A DNA stretch of 64,000 bases, taken from assembly GCA_938082505.1 (NCBI GenBank), contig CALLLH010000027.1, forward strand, positions 1 to 64,000, in the 5' to 3' direction. This document shows, piece by piece, positions 20,671 to 30,796 of this stretch (positions are counted from its first letter, which is position 1; each line of letters begins with the position of its first letter). The notes under the pieces are model-generated. The model saw only the letters and a program-made list of their open reading frames with translations, made no database searches and was not told where the DNA came from. The stretch comes from an uncultured Flavobacteriales bacterium. GTDB taxonomy: Bacteria; Bacteroidota; Bacteroidia; Flavobacteriales_D; Sanyastnellaceae. Made by a program: the position numbers and the translations under genes.

Positions 20671-21039
20671 ATGGGTCCGCTTCACATCGCTGCAACTGTC
20701 AAGACACCAGAAATCCAATTTCTCGACCAAGAGAACCGTCTGATTTTGTCAGGCCGTTCCATTCCCGAGAATGCGGTCGATTTCTACAGGCCCGTGCTGG
20801 AATGGGCCCAAACCATCGGCCCTGATACGCCGTTGACCGTTCAGGTCCAACTGGAGTACTTCAATACGAGCAGCAGCAAATGCCTGCTCGACCTGTTCAA
20901 GCGTTTGGAAGCGAGCTCCTCGCTCGAGGTGCAGTGGTACTTCGATGCCGACGATGAGGATATGCTGGAGGCGGGAGAGGATTACGACCACATCGTGGGC
21001 GTGCCCTTCAAGTTTGTCGAGGTCGACCCGGAAGCCTGA
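20671..21039 (+). CDS. SiaC-like (DUF1987) regulatory phosphoprotein
   Basis: TPEIQFLDQENRLILSGRSIPENAVDFYRPVLEW...VQVQLEYFNTSSSKCLLDLFKRLE; STAS-like phosphosite region. Confidence 0.85.
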   Translation: MGPLHIAATVKTPEIQFLDQENRLILSGRSIPENAVDFYRPVLEWAQTIGPDTPLTVQVQLEYFNTSSSKCLLDLFKRLEASSSLEVQWYFDADDEDMLEAGEDYDHIVGVPFKFVEVDPEA

Positions 21040-24022
21040 AGGACGGCCGAAATGAAAGCCCGACCATCATGGCGATGGTCGCCATCCACAGTACAATCCA
21101 ATTGCCCCATCTCTTGGGCACCTCGTGGCCTCCCACGTCGGATCGCGCCGAGTGATACGCCCCTGCTCCAGGAGCAGCAGGTTTGGCGTACAGGGCATCC
21201 CGGGTGTTGACGATGCGGTCGCCGTCCACGGCAAACCCCTTGTTGATCACCTGGTCCTTGGTGGTCCAATCCATCAGGACCTGGTTGAATTGGGCGTCCT
21301 TGATGGGACGGGCCGTTGTGGCCTTGTCCCATCCCAATGCCGCGAGCTTGTCGTCCAGTCCCTGTTTCGCGTTTCTCCAGGCCTTGCGTTGTTGGCCCCT
21401 GTAGGACTCGAGTTCATCCGACAACGCACTGAACTCGATGCCGTCCAAGCCGTCTTTGAATGTAGCCGACACCTTGAGGGCGCCTCGGCTGAACAAAGCC
21501 TGCCATTCCTGCTTCACCGTGCTGAGCGCCTGCACATCTCCCTGTGATGCCGCTTGGAGCTGGCGTTGCATCTCCGGAACCCATCGGTCCCGCCGGAATG
21601 CAGCCTCAGCCAACTGTTTGTGAAAGTCAAAAACAGCTGTAGCGTAATCCGTTTCGGCGGCGTAGAGCGTCGTCAGTGCCTCGAAACCCCAGCGGCTGAT
21701 CATGAGTTGACCTGGGAGCGACACCCCCGATGGCTTGGACATGCTCGGATGCAGTTGGTCATAGGTCACGATGGCGCCGCCGAGCATCAATTGGGGAATG
21801 ATGAAGAGGGGGATGGCCAGATAGATGACCCTGACACTGTTGAACAGCAACGAGATGATCAGCCCGAACATGTTGGCGCAGCACGCCACGGTAAACAGCG
21901 TGAACCAATACGCTCCGAACCGGCCTGGCAATTCGAGCAATGGGTGCGAACAGAGGGCAAACAAGAGCGTCTGGACGGCGGAAATACCAAACAGCACACC
22001 GCATTTGGCCGTCAGGTAGGCTGCCCAATTGAGCCGCAGGTGATGTTCCCTTTTCCGCATGAGGCGGTCGCGGAACAACTCCTCAGCGGAGACCGTGAGC
22101 CCCATGAAGATGGCGACGATGACCGCGATGAAGAGGAAATGCGGGATGTTCGCTGCATTGCCAAACGTGTAAGGGCCATCGCTCTGCGGCGCCCTCAGGA
22201 TGAAGGCGAGCAGCAAGGCCAGCAATGGGGCCTCCAACAAGTTGATCAACAGATACTGCCGGCTCTTCCACTTGCGGTTCAGGTCCCTCCGGGCCTGGAT
22301 GGACCATTGGCTGGCCCAGCTTGGAGGACGGTGGCTTTCCGAAGGGGCTGTCGAAACATCCCCCTGAAGGGCATCCATTTCAGCCTCCATCTGGGGAACG
22401 AGCAGGACGTTGTAGAAGTCATTCCACTCTTTTGGGCTGATGCGGCGAAGCCCGGTGGACTTGCCACGGCCATCAAGCACCGGCACTTCGATGATGTCGA
22501 AGATCTGTTCGGGATTCACGTGGCCGCATTGTCCACAGGCGACCTGGTCCGCGTCAAAGTGGTTGACGATGCTCCTGAAATGTTGGAGGGCATCCAATGG
22601 GCGCCCCGTGAACACCGGATAGCCTCCGTGGTCCAGGACCCACAGGGCGTCGAAACTCCGGAAGATGTCCCCACTCGGTTGGTGGATCACCGCGATGACC
22701 AACGTGCCGCCATAGGTCATCTGCTTCAGGAGGTCCATCAACAGCTCGGAATCCTTGCTGCTCAGACCACTGGTCGGTTCGTCGACCAGCAGCACCCGAG
22801 GTCCCCGGATGAGCTCCATGGCGATGTTGAGCCGCTTTCTCTGTCCCCCGCTGATGGTCTTGTTCAAGGCATCGCCCACCGGCAGCTCGCGGGCTTCCCA
22901 CAGGCCGAGTTGCTGAAGGCATTCCTCCACGCGCCGTTCGCTCGCACTCCGGTCGTCGTCGGCAAACGCCAGTCTGGCCGCATAGAACAGATTCTCCCAA
23001 ACCGTCAACTCGGGCAGCAGGTGGTCTTCCTGAGGAACCAAACCAATCCAAGAACGGGCCCTGTCCTCTGTGACCGGGATGCCGTCGATGGTGATCTTTC
23101 CGAACGTCGGTTTCGCCGTGCCCGCGAGCAAATTCAGCAGGGTGGATTTGCCGGACCCACTGGCCCCCATCACGCCGACGAGCATGCCGGATTGGGTCGC
23201 CGCGCGGAAGGGGTGCAAGGCTTGCTCCTCCGGATAATTGAACCAATGGCTGACCTCCTGGATCTCCAAGGAGAATTCCGCAATGTTCTCCTCCTCCATG
23301 AAGGAGTGCTGGATGTCCACGAAATGCAACGGGGCAGCCCCCGGATGGCGCAACGTGGAACCGGGTGTGAAGGGCTGGGTGCGCAGAGGATCGAGGAGTT
23401 CCCCGTTGAGTTGGACTGCCCCGGCGCCCATGGGCCTCAGAAAGACCACCTGGGATTCTGGATGGCGGAAGCAAGCCAGCGGAGTGGACCAACCCGGCTT
23501 TACCACGCCACCCAATTGGGGCTGGTCACCGATCAGGAAGGCCTCGTGGTACCGTTGGGTCATGACGGGCCATTCCGCGGTGTTGAAGACCAGTGTCTCG
23601 TAGCAGCGCTTCTCCCCTTCCCGGATGCCGAAAACATCCGCCACGAGATCGATCAATTCGCGTCCAAGGGCATCCGTCTCCCCTTCCTCCGGCTGAATGG
23701 CCCATTCGAACTCCAACATGCGGAGGAACACCAAGGCCTTCTCACTCGCCTGCAGGTCGCGGTTGATGTCCGTGCACGTCCGCAACACCTTCGTGGAACG
23801 CAGGGCGGTCCGTTTGAGACCGGCCACCTCCCGGGTCTCCACGGTCCCGCCATATTGGACGAGATAGCGCTCGAAGAGGATCAGCCATTCGGAAACGGAG
23901 TCCTTTGTCAACCTGCTGCGGAGGAAATGGGCCACCACTTCCCTGCCCCGTTCAATCCCTTCTTCACGAAGGGTGATCAAGGCGAACAACCGCATCAGCG
24001 CATCGAGAATGTGCCGACTCAT
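21008..24022 (-). CDS. ABCG-type ABC transporter (fused ATPase and ABC-2 permease) with long N-terminal extension
   Basis: Walker A GASGSGKST, ISGGQRKRLNIAMEL signature, LLVDEPTSGLSS Walker B, VIHQPSGDIF; C-terminal membrane domain. Confidence 0.9.
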   Translation of the reverse strand: MSRHILDALMRLFALITLREEGIERGREVVAHFLRSRLTKDSVSEWLILFERYLVQYGGTVETREVAGLKRTALRSTKVLRTCTDINRDLQASEKALVFLRMLEFEWAIQPEEGETDALGRELIDLVADVFGIREGEKRCYETLVFNTAEWPVMTQRYHEAFLIGDQPQLGGVVKPGWSTPLACFRHPESQVVFLRPMGAGAVQLNGELLDPLRTQPFTPGSTLRHPGAAPLHFVDIQHSFMEEENIAEFSLEIQEVSHWFNYPEEQALHPFRAATQSGMLVGVMGASGSGKSTLLNLLAGTAKPTFGKITIDGIPVTEDRARSWIGLVPQEDHLLPELTVWENLFYAARLAFADDDRSASERRVEECLQQLGLWEARELPVGDALNKTISGGQRKRLNIAMELIRGPRVLLVDEPTSGLSSKDSELLMDLLKQMTYGGTLVIAVIHQPSGDIFRSFDALWVLDHGGYPVFTGRPLDALQHFRSIVNHFDADQVACGQCGHVNPEQIFDIIEVPVLDGRGKSTGLRRISPKEWNDFYNVLLVPQMEAEMDALQGDVSTAPSESHRPPSWASQWSIQARRDLNRKWKSRQYLLINLLEAPLLALLLAFILRAPQSDGPYTFGNAANIPHFLFIAVIVAIFMGLTVSAEELFRDRLMRKREHHLRLNWAAYLTAKCGVLFGISAVQTLLFALCSHPLLELPGRFGAYWFTLFTVACCANMFGLIISLLFNSVRVIYLAIPLFIIPQLMLGGAIVTYDQLHPSMSKPSGVSLPGQLMISRWGFEALTTLYAAETDYATAVFDFHKQLAEAAFRRDRWVPEMQRQLQAASQGDVQALSTVKQEWQALFSRGALKVSATFKDGLDGIEFSALSDELESYRGQQRKAWRNAKQGLDDKLAALGWDKATTARPIKDAQFNQVLMDWTTKDQVINKGFAVDGDRIVNTRDALYAKPAAPGAGAYHSARSDVGGHEVPKRWGNWIVLWMATIAMMVGLSFRPSFRLPGRPRQT

Positions 24023-24064
24023 GTCAGAATAAATTGGATTGGGAATTCAGGAGAGCAGCCGGAA

Positions 24065-25606
24065 TTATTGGCGCTCGTAGCAGCCCTTGTCCGGTGCGGA
24101 GCCCACGACCCTGGGCAGACCATCGAGGTCCGTGGCGAGGAAGGGCAGTCCGGCCGGAATCCCCACGCCATTCCATTGGTTGTTTCCGCTGACGAAGTGG
24201 AAATCCCGGTTGAAGACATCGGCGAAAGGCGGCGCAGCATCGAGGCTGCTCTCCTCGATCCAGTCGGCCGGGCCGAAATCATCCAAATCCACGGCACAAC
24301 CACGGATGAGCAGGTCGTTGACATCGCCCTCAAGGTCGACGACCAACTCGTCGAATTCATCCAATCCGGCATTGTTTCCCCACATCACACAGTTCAGGAA
24401 ACGCGATTCTGCCAATGGCCGGATTTGCAGGTTGCCTTCGAAATCCTCGTAGTGGTCGTTGATGAGGACGGTGGGGGTGCCCCGGGTGCCATCCGACCAG
24501 TAGTTCGCAAAGGTGCTGTGGGTAAACCGGTAGCGCCCCCCCAGCGTGAACGCGGCGCATGCTTGGCCGCAATCGTAAATCAGATTGTTCGTGCCGTCAA
24601 TGTGTGCACCCTGGGCGAGCAAGCCGATGGCACTCATATTGTGGATGACACAATTTTCCATCACGAGGGCGGCACCTGAGAGCGTGCCGGTTGTGTCCAC
24701 TTGGAGGCCTATGGTTCCATTGCGCAGGACGGCATGGCGCATGGTGCTGCCCGGCGATCCTGAAATCCAAATGCCCCCTCCCAGGATGCTGGCTTGCGAG
24801 ACGCCCACTTCCGTTTGAATCAGCGTGTCCACCTGTATGCCCCATTGTCCGGGAACATCGCTGTACTCCTGTTCCAGGCGGTCGCCCTCGAAGACGACCT
24901 CCTGCCCGAGCTCCCCATTGACCTCCAGTATGCCCCTGTCGACGTAAATGCCCCCTCCGGCGTGGACATGTACCGCCGCCCCGGCCTCGATCGTGAGGTT
25001 GCAGTCTGGCGCCACCCCCACCACGCCATAGATGACATGGGGCCGCTGCGACGTCCAGATTTCATTGCAGGGCAGGGAGACCAATCCACCAGGGGATCCG
25101 TGGTAGAATGCATCCTGCCCGTAGGCCATGAGTTGCACATATTGGCTGAAGCCGTTGACCGTGACCCTGATGCGGTCCTTCACCGTGAACGGCAGGTCAT
25201 AGTCTTCCGGATCGATGGTCACCTCTACGAAAACGTATACAGAGTCCCCCTCGTCCAAAGCCAGGCCGCTTACGGAGGGTCCGGGAATGCCGTCCACATT
25301 GATCCTGAACTCGCTTCCGTCCCCATCTTCAAGGGTGACGTCTTCGAGCAGGATGCGTCCGGGGCTGTCGTTGATGATGCGCAACGCCTGACTCGCGCTG
25401 CCGATCGTGGTGAATACCGTGTCAAAAAGGACGGTGTCCCGGCTGAACGTGACCCTTGCATCCGCCCCGACGTAGAACTTTTCTCCCTGGCATCCCGTCG
25501 ACAGCGCCCCAGCGGTTGCGATGGCCAGTGCGACGGACAAAACCCACCAAGCGCTGCCCTTTGAATCGGGCCGTTTTTTGGAATCCCCGGCGTGCTTTCG
25601 GTACAT
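24065..25606 (-). CDS. Right-handed parallel beta-helix lipoprotein-like protein
   Basis: Lipobox-like GALSTGC; repeated NGELGQEVVFEGDRL/ILGGGIWISGSPGSTMRHAVLRNGTIGLQVD beta-helix turns. Confidence 0.7.
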   Translation of the reverse strand: MYRKHAGDSKKRPDSKGSAWWVLSVALAIATAGALSTGCQGEKFYVGADARVTFSRDTVLFDTVFTTIGSASQALRIINDSPGRILLEDVTLEDGDGSEFRINVDGIPGPSVSGLALDEGDSVYVFVEVTIDPEDYDLPFTVKDRIRVTVNGFSQYVQLMAYGQDAFYHGSPGGLVSLPCNEIWTSQRPHVIYGVVGVAPDCNLTIEAGAAVHVHAGGGIYVDRGILEVNGELGQEVVFEGDRLEQEYSDVPGQWGIQVDTLIQTEVGVSQASILGGGIWISGSPGSTMRHAVLRNGTIGLQVDTTGTLSGAALVMENCVIHNMSAIGLLAQGAHIDGTNNLIYDCGQACAAFTLGGRYRFTHSTFANYWSDGTRGTPTVLINDHYEDFEGNLQIRPLAESRFLNCVMWGNNAGLDEFDELVVDLEGDVNDLLIRGCAVDLDDFGPADWIEESSLDAAPPFADVFNRDFHFVSGNNQWNGVGIPAGLPFLATDLDGLPRVVGSAPDKGCYERQ

Positions 25607-25647
25607 GTTGCGAAACTAAGGCGGCCATGGCGCGCTACCTTGTCTGA

Positions 25648-26304
25648 ATGAGTTCGGATGGGGATCAAACGCAGATATTGGAGAATTCGCATGCCCCTTG
25701 GACCTGGATGGAGGCACGTGGCCATTTCAGGTCCGTCGATGCGGCGCTGGCCGAATTGGCTGACGGACTGCCCGACCCTGCGGAACCGGAAGTCCGCTCC
25801 ACCTACGAGAGCTTGGCCCGGGCCATCGTGGGGCAGCAATTGAGCACAAAGGCGGCGGCGACCATCTGGGGTAGATTCAAGGACCTTCACGGCGCCACCC
25901 TCTCACCCTCGGCGGTGCTCGAGATCGATGCGGAGCGTCACCGGTCGGTGGGGATCAGCGGTCAGAAACACACATACCTGCAGGATCTGGCACGTCACCA
26001 TCTGGACGACCCCGCCGGTTTCGATGATGTCAGCGGGTTGGACGATGGGGACATCGTGGAATCCTGGACCCGTGTCAAGGGGATTGGCCCATGGACCGTG
26101 CAAATGCACCTCATGTTCCAGCTGCGCCGGCCCGATGTTTTCGCGCCGGATGACCTCGGGATTCGAAGGGCCATGGAACGTTTCTGTGGCGTTCCGAAGG
26201 ATTCACCCAGGTCCGTATACGCGGAACGGGCCTCCATTTGGGGCCCGTTCCGAACAGCGGCTTGCCGCTTTCTGTGGGATGGTCTCGACGCTCAGCCCAA
26301 ATAG
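25648..26304 (+). CDS. DNA-3-methyladenine glycosylase II family (AlkA-like HhH-GPD)
   Basis: [59 protein letters not shown] helix-hairpin-helix GPD motif. Confidence 0.92.
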   Translation: MSSDGDQTQILENSHAPWTWMEARGHFRSVDAALAELADGLPDPAEPEVRSTYESLARAIVGQQLSTKAAATIWGRFKDLHGATLSPSAVLEIDAERHRSVGISGQKHTYLQDLARHHLDDPAGFDDVSGLDDGDIVESWTRVKGIGPWTVQMHLMFQLRRPDVFAPDDLGIRRAMERFCGVPKDSPRSVYAERASIWGPFRTAACRFLWDGLDAQPK

Positions 26305-27161
26305 GACTTCAGGATCTTGCTCCGGCTCGTATGCTTCAAGCGCCGGATGGCCTTCTCCTTGATCTGCCTGACCCGCTCTCTTGTCAGATCGAAGCGTTCT
26401 CCGATTTCCTCCAAAGTCAACGGGTGCTCACCGCCAAGACCGAAGTAAAGTCGGATGACGTCGGCTTCCCGGCTGGTCAGGGTCTGCAGGGAACGCTCGA
26501 TCTCCTTGCGCAGGGACTCCGTGATGAGCACGGTATCCGGTGAAGGGGTGTCGTTGGTCTGCAGTACATCATACATCGTACTGGAGCTGTCGTCACCATC
26601 CTTCAACGGAGCATCCATGGAGACATGTCGTCCGGCGTTCTTCAAGCTCTGCTTGACTTCGTCCAGGGTCATGTCCAGGACCTCCGCCAATTCAGCGGGT
26701 GTAGGCGGGCGCTCGAACTCCTGTTCAAGCCGTGCGAATGCCTTGTTGATTTTGTTGATTGACCCGATTTTGTTCAGGGGCAAACGGACAATCCGGCTCT
26801 GCTCGGCCAACGCCTGCAGAATGCTCTGGCGGATCCACCAGACCGCATACGAAATGAACTTGAATCCCCTCGTCTCATCGAAACGTTGGGCGGCCTTGAT
26901 CAGTCCGAGGTTGCCTTCGTTGATCAGGTCGGGCAGGGACAACCCCTGATTCTGGTACTGCTTGGACACGGAAACCACGAAACGCAGGTTGGCCTTGGTC
27001 ATCTTCTCCAGGGCAGCTTGATCGCCCTGTTTGATGCGGCGGGCCAATTCGACTTCTTCCTCTGCAGTAATCAAGTCAACACGGCCGATTTCCTGCAGGT
27101 ACTTGTCGAGTGATGCGGTCTCCCTGTTGGTGACCTGTTTCGTGATTTTCAGCTGTCTCAT
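26292..27161 (-). CDS. rpoD: Primary RNA polymerase sigma factor (RpoD/SigA-like, short Bacteroidota form)
   Basis: [47 protein letters not shown]...[44 protein letters not shown]. Confidence 0.95.
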   Translation of the reverse strand: MRQLKITKQVTNRETASLDKYLQEIGRVDLITAEEEVELARRIKQGDQAALEKMTKANLRFVVSVSKQYQNQGLSLPDLINEGNLGLIKAAQRFDETRGFKFISYAVWWIRQSILQALAEQSRIVRLPLNKIGSINKINKAFARLEQEFERPPTPAELAEVLDMTLDEVKQSLKNAGRHVSMDAPLKDGDDSSSTMYDVLQTNDTPSPDTVLITESLRKEIERSLQTLTSREADVIRLYFGLGGEHPLTLEEIGERFDLTRERVRQIKEKAIRRLKHTSRSKILKSYLG

Positions 27162-27239
27162 GGGCGGTGCAATTCAGAGGTTGATGGGGAGGCAAGAATG
27201 GCCCACCTCCCCTTCAAACGTAATTCTCGTTCAATCGTT

Positions 27240-29372
27240 TCACTCAGGCTTCGGAAGGAGCACTTTCCTGCTCAGTTTGAGCTTGCCTGTCCGGGGGTCC
27301 CGTCCGGTCACCTTGAACTTGACCAAGTCCCCCTCATTGATGATGTCGCTGACCTGGTCCACCCGGTGATGCTCGAGTTCGGAAATGTGCAACAATCCGT
27401 CCTGTCCGGGAATGATCTCGACAAACGCACCGTAAGGCATGACCGTCTTGACCTGTCCCTCATACACTTCCCCGACTTCGACAGTGGGCGGGAAGGCAAT
27501 GGCCTTGATCCGCGCAACAGCTGCGTCGATTTTCTGCTTGTTGTCTCCGGACACTTCCACGAGGCCTTTGCCATCCGCGTCTTCAATGGAGACGTTGGCA
27601 CCGGTCGTATCCTGGATCTCGTTGATGATCTTGCCGCCAGGTCCGATGATGGGGCCGATGGCTTCAGCAGGAACCTCAAAGGAGACGATGCGAGGCGCGT
27701 GGTCCTTGTAGTCCTCACGCGGCTTGTCCATCGTCTTGAGCATCTCGTTCAGGATGTGGGCGCGCCCTTCCTTGGCCTGAAGCAAGGCTTCGGTCAATTG
27801 GGCGAATGACAATCCCTTGATCTTGATGTCCATCTGGCAGGCCGTGATGCCTTCCGTCGTTCCGGTCACCTTGAAGTCCATGTCGCCGAGGTGGTCCTCG
27901 TCACCGAGGATGTCGCTCAACACGGCATACTTGCCGGACTCTTTGTCGGTGATGAGGCCCATGGCGATGCCCGATACGGGGCGCTTGAGGGGAATTCCTC
28001 CGTCCATCAGGGCCAATGTGCCCGCACACACCGTCGCCATGGAGCTTGAGCCGTTTGACTCGAGGATTTCGCTGACCAATCGGATGGTATATGGACACTC
28101 CTCCACGGGCGGCAGCATGGGCTTCAACGCACGCAGGGCGAGGTTTCCATGACCAATCTCCCTGCGGCTCGTTCCACGGATGGGACGCGCCTCCCCTGTT
28201 GAGAACGGAGGGAAGTTGTAGTGGAGCAGGAACTTCTCGGTCTTGCGCACGAGCGCATTGTCAATGAGCTGCTCATCGTCCTTGGTGCCCAAGGTCAGGG
28301 TCGTCAGGCTCTGGGTCTCTCCCCGTGTGAACACGGCTGATCCATGGGGCCCTGGGAGGTAGTCCACTTCGCACCAGATCGGACGGATGTCCTTCGTGCC
28401 CCTTCCGTCGAGGCGGATGCCCTCGTTCAGGAGCAGGTCGCGGATTGCCTTCTTCTGGGTCGCTTTGAAGTAGTCACGCAACATGTACTGCTTTTCGGCC
28501 TTCTCCTCGTCGGACAGGGTCTCGAGGAAAGTCTGCTTGATGGCCTTGAAGGACATGCCGCGCTCCAGCTTGGACCCCGCATTCTTGGCGGCATCGTAGT
28601 ACTGCTGGTACAGCTCGTCGTGCATGCGCTGCTTCAGCGCTTCATCGTGCTTCTCATGCTCATACTCGCGCTTGGGCGAGGATGTCGGCACCTCTGCCGC
28701 CATGTCAAGCTGCGCTTGGCATTGCTTCTGTATGGCCTTGTGAGCCGCTTCAATCGCTTCCACCATCTCCTCTTCGGAGACTTCCTTCATCTCCCCTTCC
28801 ACCATGACGATGCTGTCCATGGAACCGGCGATCATCATGTCGATGTCGGCCTCCTCCAATTGGGCATAGGTCGGATTGATCACGAATTGGCCGTCAATCC
28901 TGGCGACGCGGACTTCGGAAATCGGGCCGTCGAAAGGAATGTCACTCACCGCGAGGGCTGCCGAAGCTGCCAGGCCGGCCAAGCTGTCCGGCATGTTCTC
29001 TTTGTCGGCAGACATGAGTTGGATCATGACCTGCGTCTCGGAGTGGTAATCCTCAGGGAAGGTGGGGCGCAGGGCGCGGTCCACGAGGCGCATGACCAGG
29101 ATTTCCGTGTCGCTGGGTCGTGCTTCACGCTTGAAGAATCCTCCCGGGAAACGTCCGGTGGACGCATATTTCTCCCGGTAGTCCACCGTGAGGGGAAGGA
29201 AATCCACCCCTTCGGATGCTTCGTTGTTGCTGACTGCGGCCGCAAGCAGCATGGTATCGCCTTGACGCACCACGACACTTCCGTGGGCTTGTTTGGCGAG
29301 TTTTCCGGTCTCAATGGTGACCGGGCGACCATCACCTAAATCGATGGTCTTGGTTACAATATTCAGTTCCAT
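27240..29372 (-). CDS. pnp: Polyribonucleotide nucleotidyltransferase
   Basis: Two RNase PH-like domains, KH ([20 protein letters not shown]) and S1 ([33 protein letters not shown]); start [16 protein letters not shown]. Confidence 0.97.
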   Translation of the reverse strand: MELNIVTKTIDLGDGRPVTIETGKLAKQAHGSVVVRQGDTMLLAAAVSNNEASEGVDFLPLTVDYREKYASTGRFPGGFFKREARPSDTEILVMRLVDRALRPTFPEDYHSETQVMIQLMSADKENMPDSLAGLAASAALAVSDIPFDGPISEVRVARIDGQFVINPTYAQLEEADIDMMIAGSMDSIVMVEGEMKEVSEEEMVEAIEAAHKAIQKQCQAQLDMAAEVPTSSPKREYEHEKHDEALKQRMHDELYQQYYDAAKNAGSKLERGMSFKAIKQTFLETLSDEEKAEKQYMLRDYFKATQKKAIRDLLLNEGIRLDGRGTKDIRPIWCEVDYLPGPHGSAVFTRGETQSLTTLTLGTKDDEQLIDNALVRKTEKFLLHYNFPPFSTGEARPIRGTSRREIGHGNLALRALKPMLPPVEECPYTIRLVSEILESNGSSSMATVCAGTLALMDGGIPLKRPVSGIAMGLITDKESGKYAVLSDILGDEDHLGDMDFKVTGTTEGITACQMDIKIKGLSFAQLTEALLQAKEGRAHILNEMLKTMDKPREDYKDHAPRIVSFEVPAEAIGPIIGPGGKIINEIQDTTGANVSIEDADGKGLVEVSGDNKQKIDAAVARIKAIAFPPTVEVGEVYEGQVKTVMPYGAFVEIIPGQDGLLHISELEHHRVDQVSDIINEGDLVKFKVTGRDPRTGKLKLSRKVLLPKPE

Positions 29373-29497
29373 AAAGGAGATGTCAATTCGGGCATCCGTA
29401 ATGTCCACTGGGCGTTTCCCTGTGGAAGGTTCAGAGGGTGACGCTGCGACCGGATGCCCATGCCGCAACGAAGCTGTATGATTTTCCGTGAAGGGTA

Positions 29498-29767
29498 TCA
29501 GCGGCGCAGGCCGAGATCCTTGACGATGGCGCGGTAACGGTTGATGTCCTTGCGCTTCAGGTAATCGAGCAGACGGCGACGCTTGCCCACCAAGGTGATC
29601 AGGGATCGTTGGGTGTTGGCGTCCTTGCGGTTCTCCTTGAGGTGCTCTGTCAGGTGAGAGATGCGAAAGGAGAACATGGCAATCTGGCCTTCAGGGCTGC
29701 CGGTGTCTTCGGTGTTCTTGCCGTACTTGGCGAAGAACTCTTGTTTTTTCTCGGGTGTGAGGTACAT
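29498..29767 (-). CDS. rpsO: 30S ribosomal protein S15
   Basis: [69 protein letters not shown]. Confidence 0.98.
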   Translation of the reverse strand: MYLTPEKKQEFFAKYGKNTEDTGSPEGQIAMFSFRISHLTEHLKENRKDANTQRSLITLVGKRRRLLDYLKRKDINRYRAIVKDLGLRR

Positions 29768-29862
29768 GTGGAAATCTCTACGATGTTCTTGATGCGACCT
29801 GATTTTCAGGGGTGCAAAAGTAGGATGGTGCCGGCGAATGGCCAAGCCTTACATGAACTGAA

Positions 29863-30774
29863 TCAGTCCATCAGCATGCCGATGAGCTCCGCCAGCTCTC
29901 CCCTCAATTTGGCGCGGTGGACAATGCGATCCACGAAACCGTGTTCCAACAGGAATTCCGATTTCTGAAATCCATGAGGAAGGTCCTTGCCTATGGTCTC
30001 CTTGACGACCCTTGGCCCGGCAAATCCGATCAGGGCATTCGGCTCTGCCAGGTGGACGTCTCCCAGCATGGCAAAGGAAGCCGTCACCCCTCCGGTCGTC
30101 GGGTCCGTCAGCACACAGATGTACGGCAAGCCCGCCTTTGCGAGCAGACTGAGCTTGGCGCTTGTCTTGGCCATCTGCATCAAGGAAAGCCCCGCCTCCA
30201 TCATCCGGGCGCCTCCGGATTTCGTGATGCACACGAAGGGCAGGCCATTCTTGATGGCGTAATCCACTGCGCGTGCAATCTTCTCACCGACAACGGAACC
30301 CATCGAGCCTCCGATGAAGCCGAAATCCATGCAGCTGATGACCATGGAGCGGCCGGCCACCTCCCCCACTCCGGTTCGGATGGCGTCTTTCAATCCTGTC
30401 TTTTCCATGGAGGATGCAAGGCGGTCCTCATAGTCCTTGGTGTCCTTGAAACCGAGGGGATTCGCAGAAGTCATCTTGGCCTGCAGTTCCCGAAACTTTC
30501 CGCCATCGAACAGGATGCTGAAATATTCGTTTGAACCGATGCGCGCATGGTGGTCGCAATGGCCACAGATCCAGAGATTCTCCTCGTGCGCGGCACTGGC
30601 GATGACGGTCTTGCACGAAGGGCATTTGTACCAATTGCCCTCAGGTATTTCCTTTTTTTCCGCAGTCTTCGTGGTGATTCCCTCCTTCATCCTACGGAAC
30701 CAGCCCAGTCCTGAGCCTTCCGAATTGCCGGCCTCGTTCGAGCGGGCCTCAGCCTGTTGCTTTTCGTCTGCCAT
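29863..30774 (-). CDS. accD: Acetyl-CoA carboxylase carboxyltransferase subunit beta
   Basis: Zinc finger [10 protein letters not shown]...[55 protein letters not shown]. Confidence 0.97.
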   Translation of the reverse strand: MADEKQQAEARSNEAGNSEGSGLGWFRRMKEGITTKTAEKKEIPEGNWYKCPSCKTVIASAAHEENLWICGHCDHHARIGSNEYFSILFDGGKFRELQAKMTSANPLGFKDTKDYEDRLASSMEKTGLKDAIRTGVGEVAGRSMVISCMDFGFIGGSMGSVVGEKIARAVDYAIKNGLPFVCITKSGGARMMEAGLSLMQMAKTSAKLSLLAKAGLPYICVLTDPTTGGVTASFAMLGDVHLAEPNALIGFAGPRVVKETIGKDLPHGFQKSEFLLEHGFVDRIVHRAKLRGELAELIGMLMD

Positions 30775-30796
30775 TCGATGCAAATGTAGCCGCCCT

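Noticed and set aside
21554-24679. 1041-aa plus-strand ORF
   Set aside because: Antisense to the clear ABC transporter and beta-helix genes; composition (R/H/Q/G-rich) typical of high-GC shadow frames.
28344-29339. 331-aa plus-strand ORF
   Set aside because: Antisense shadow of pnp.
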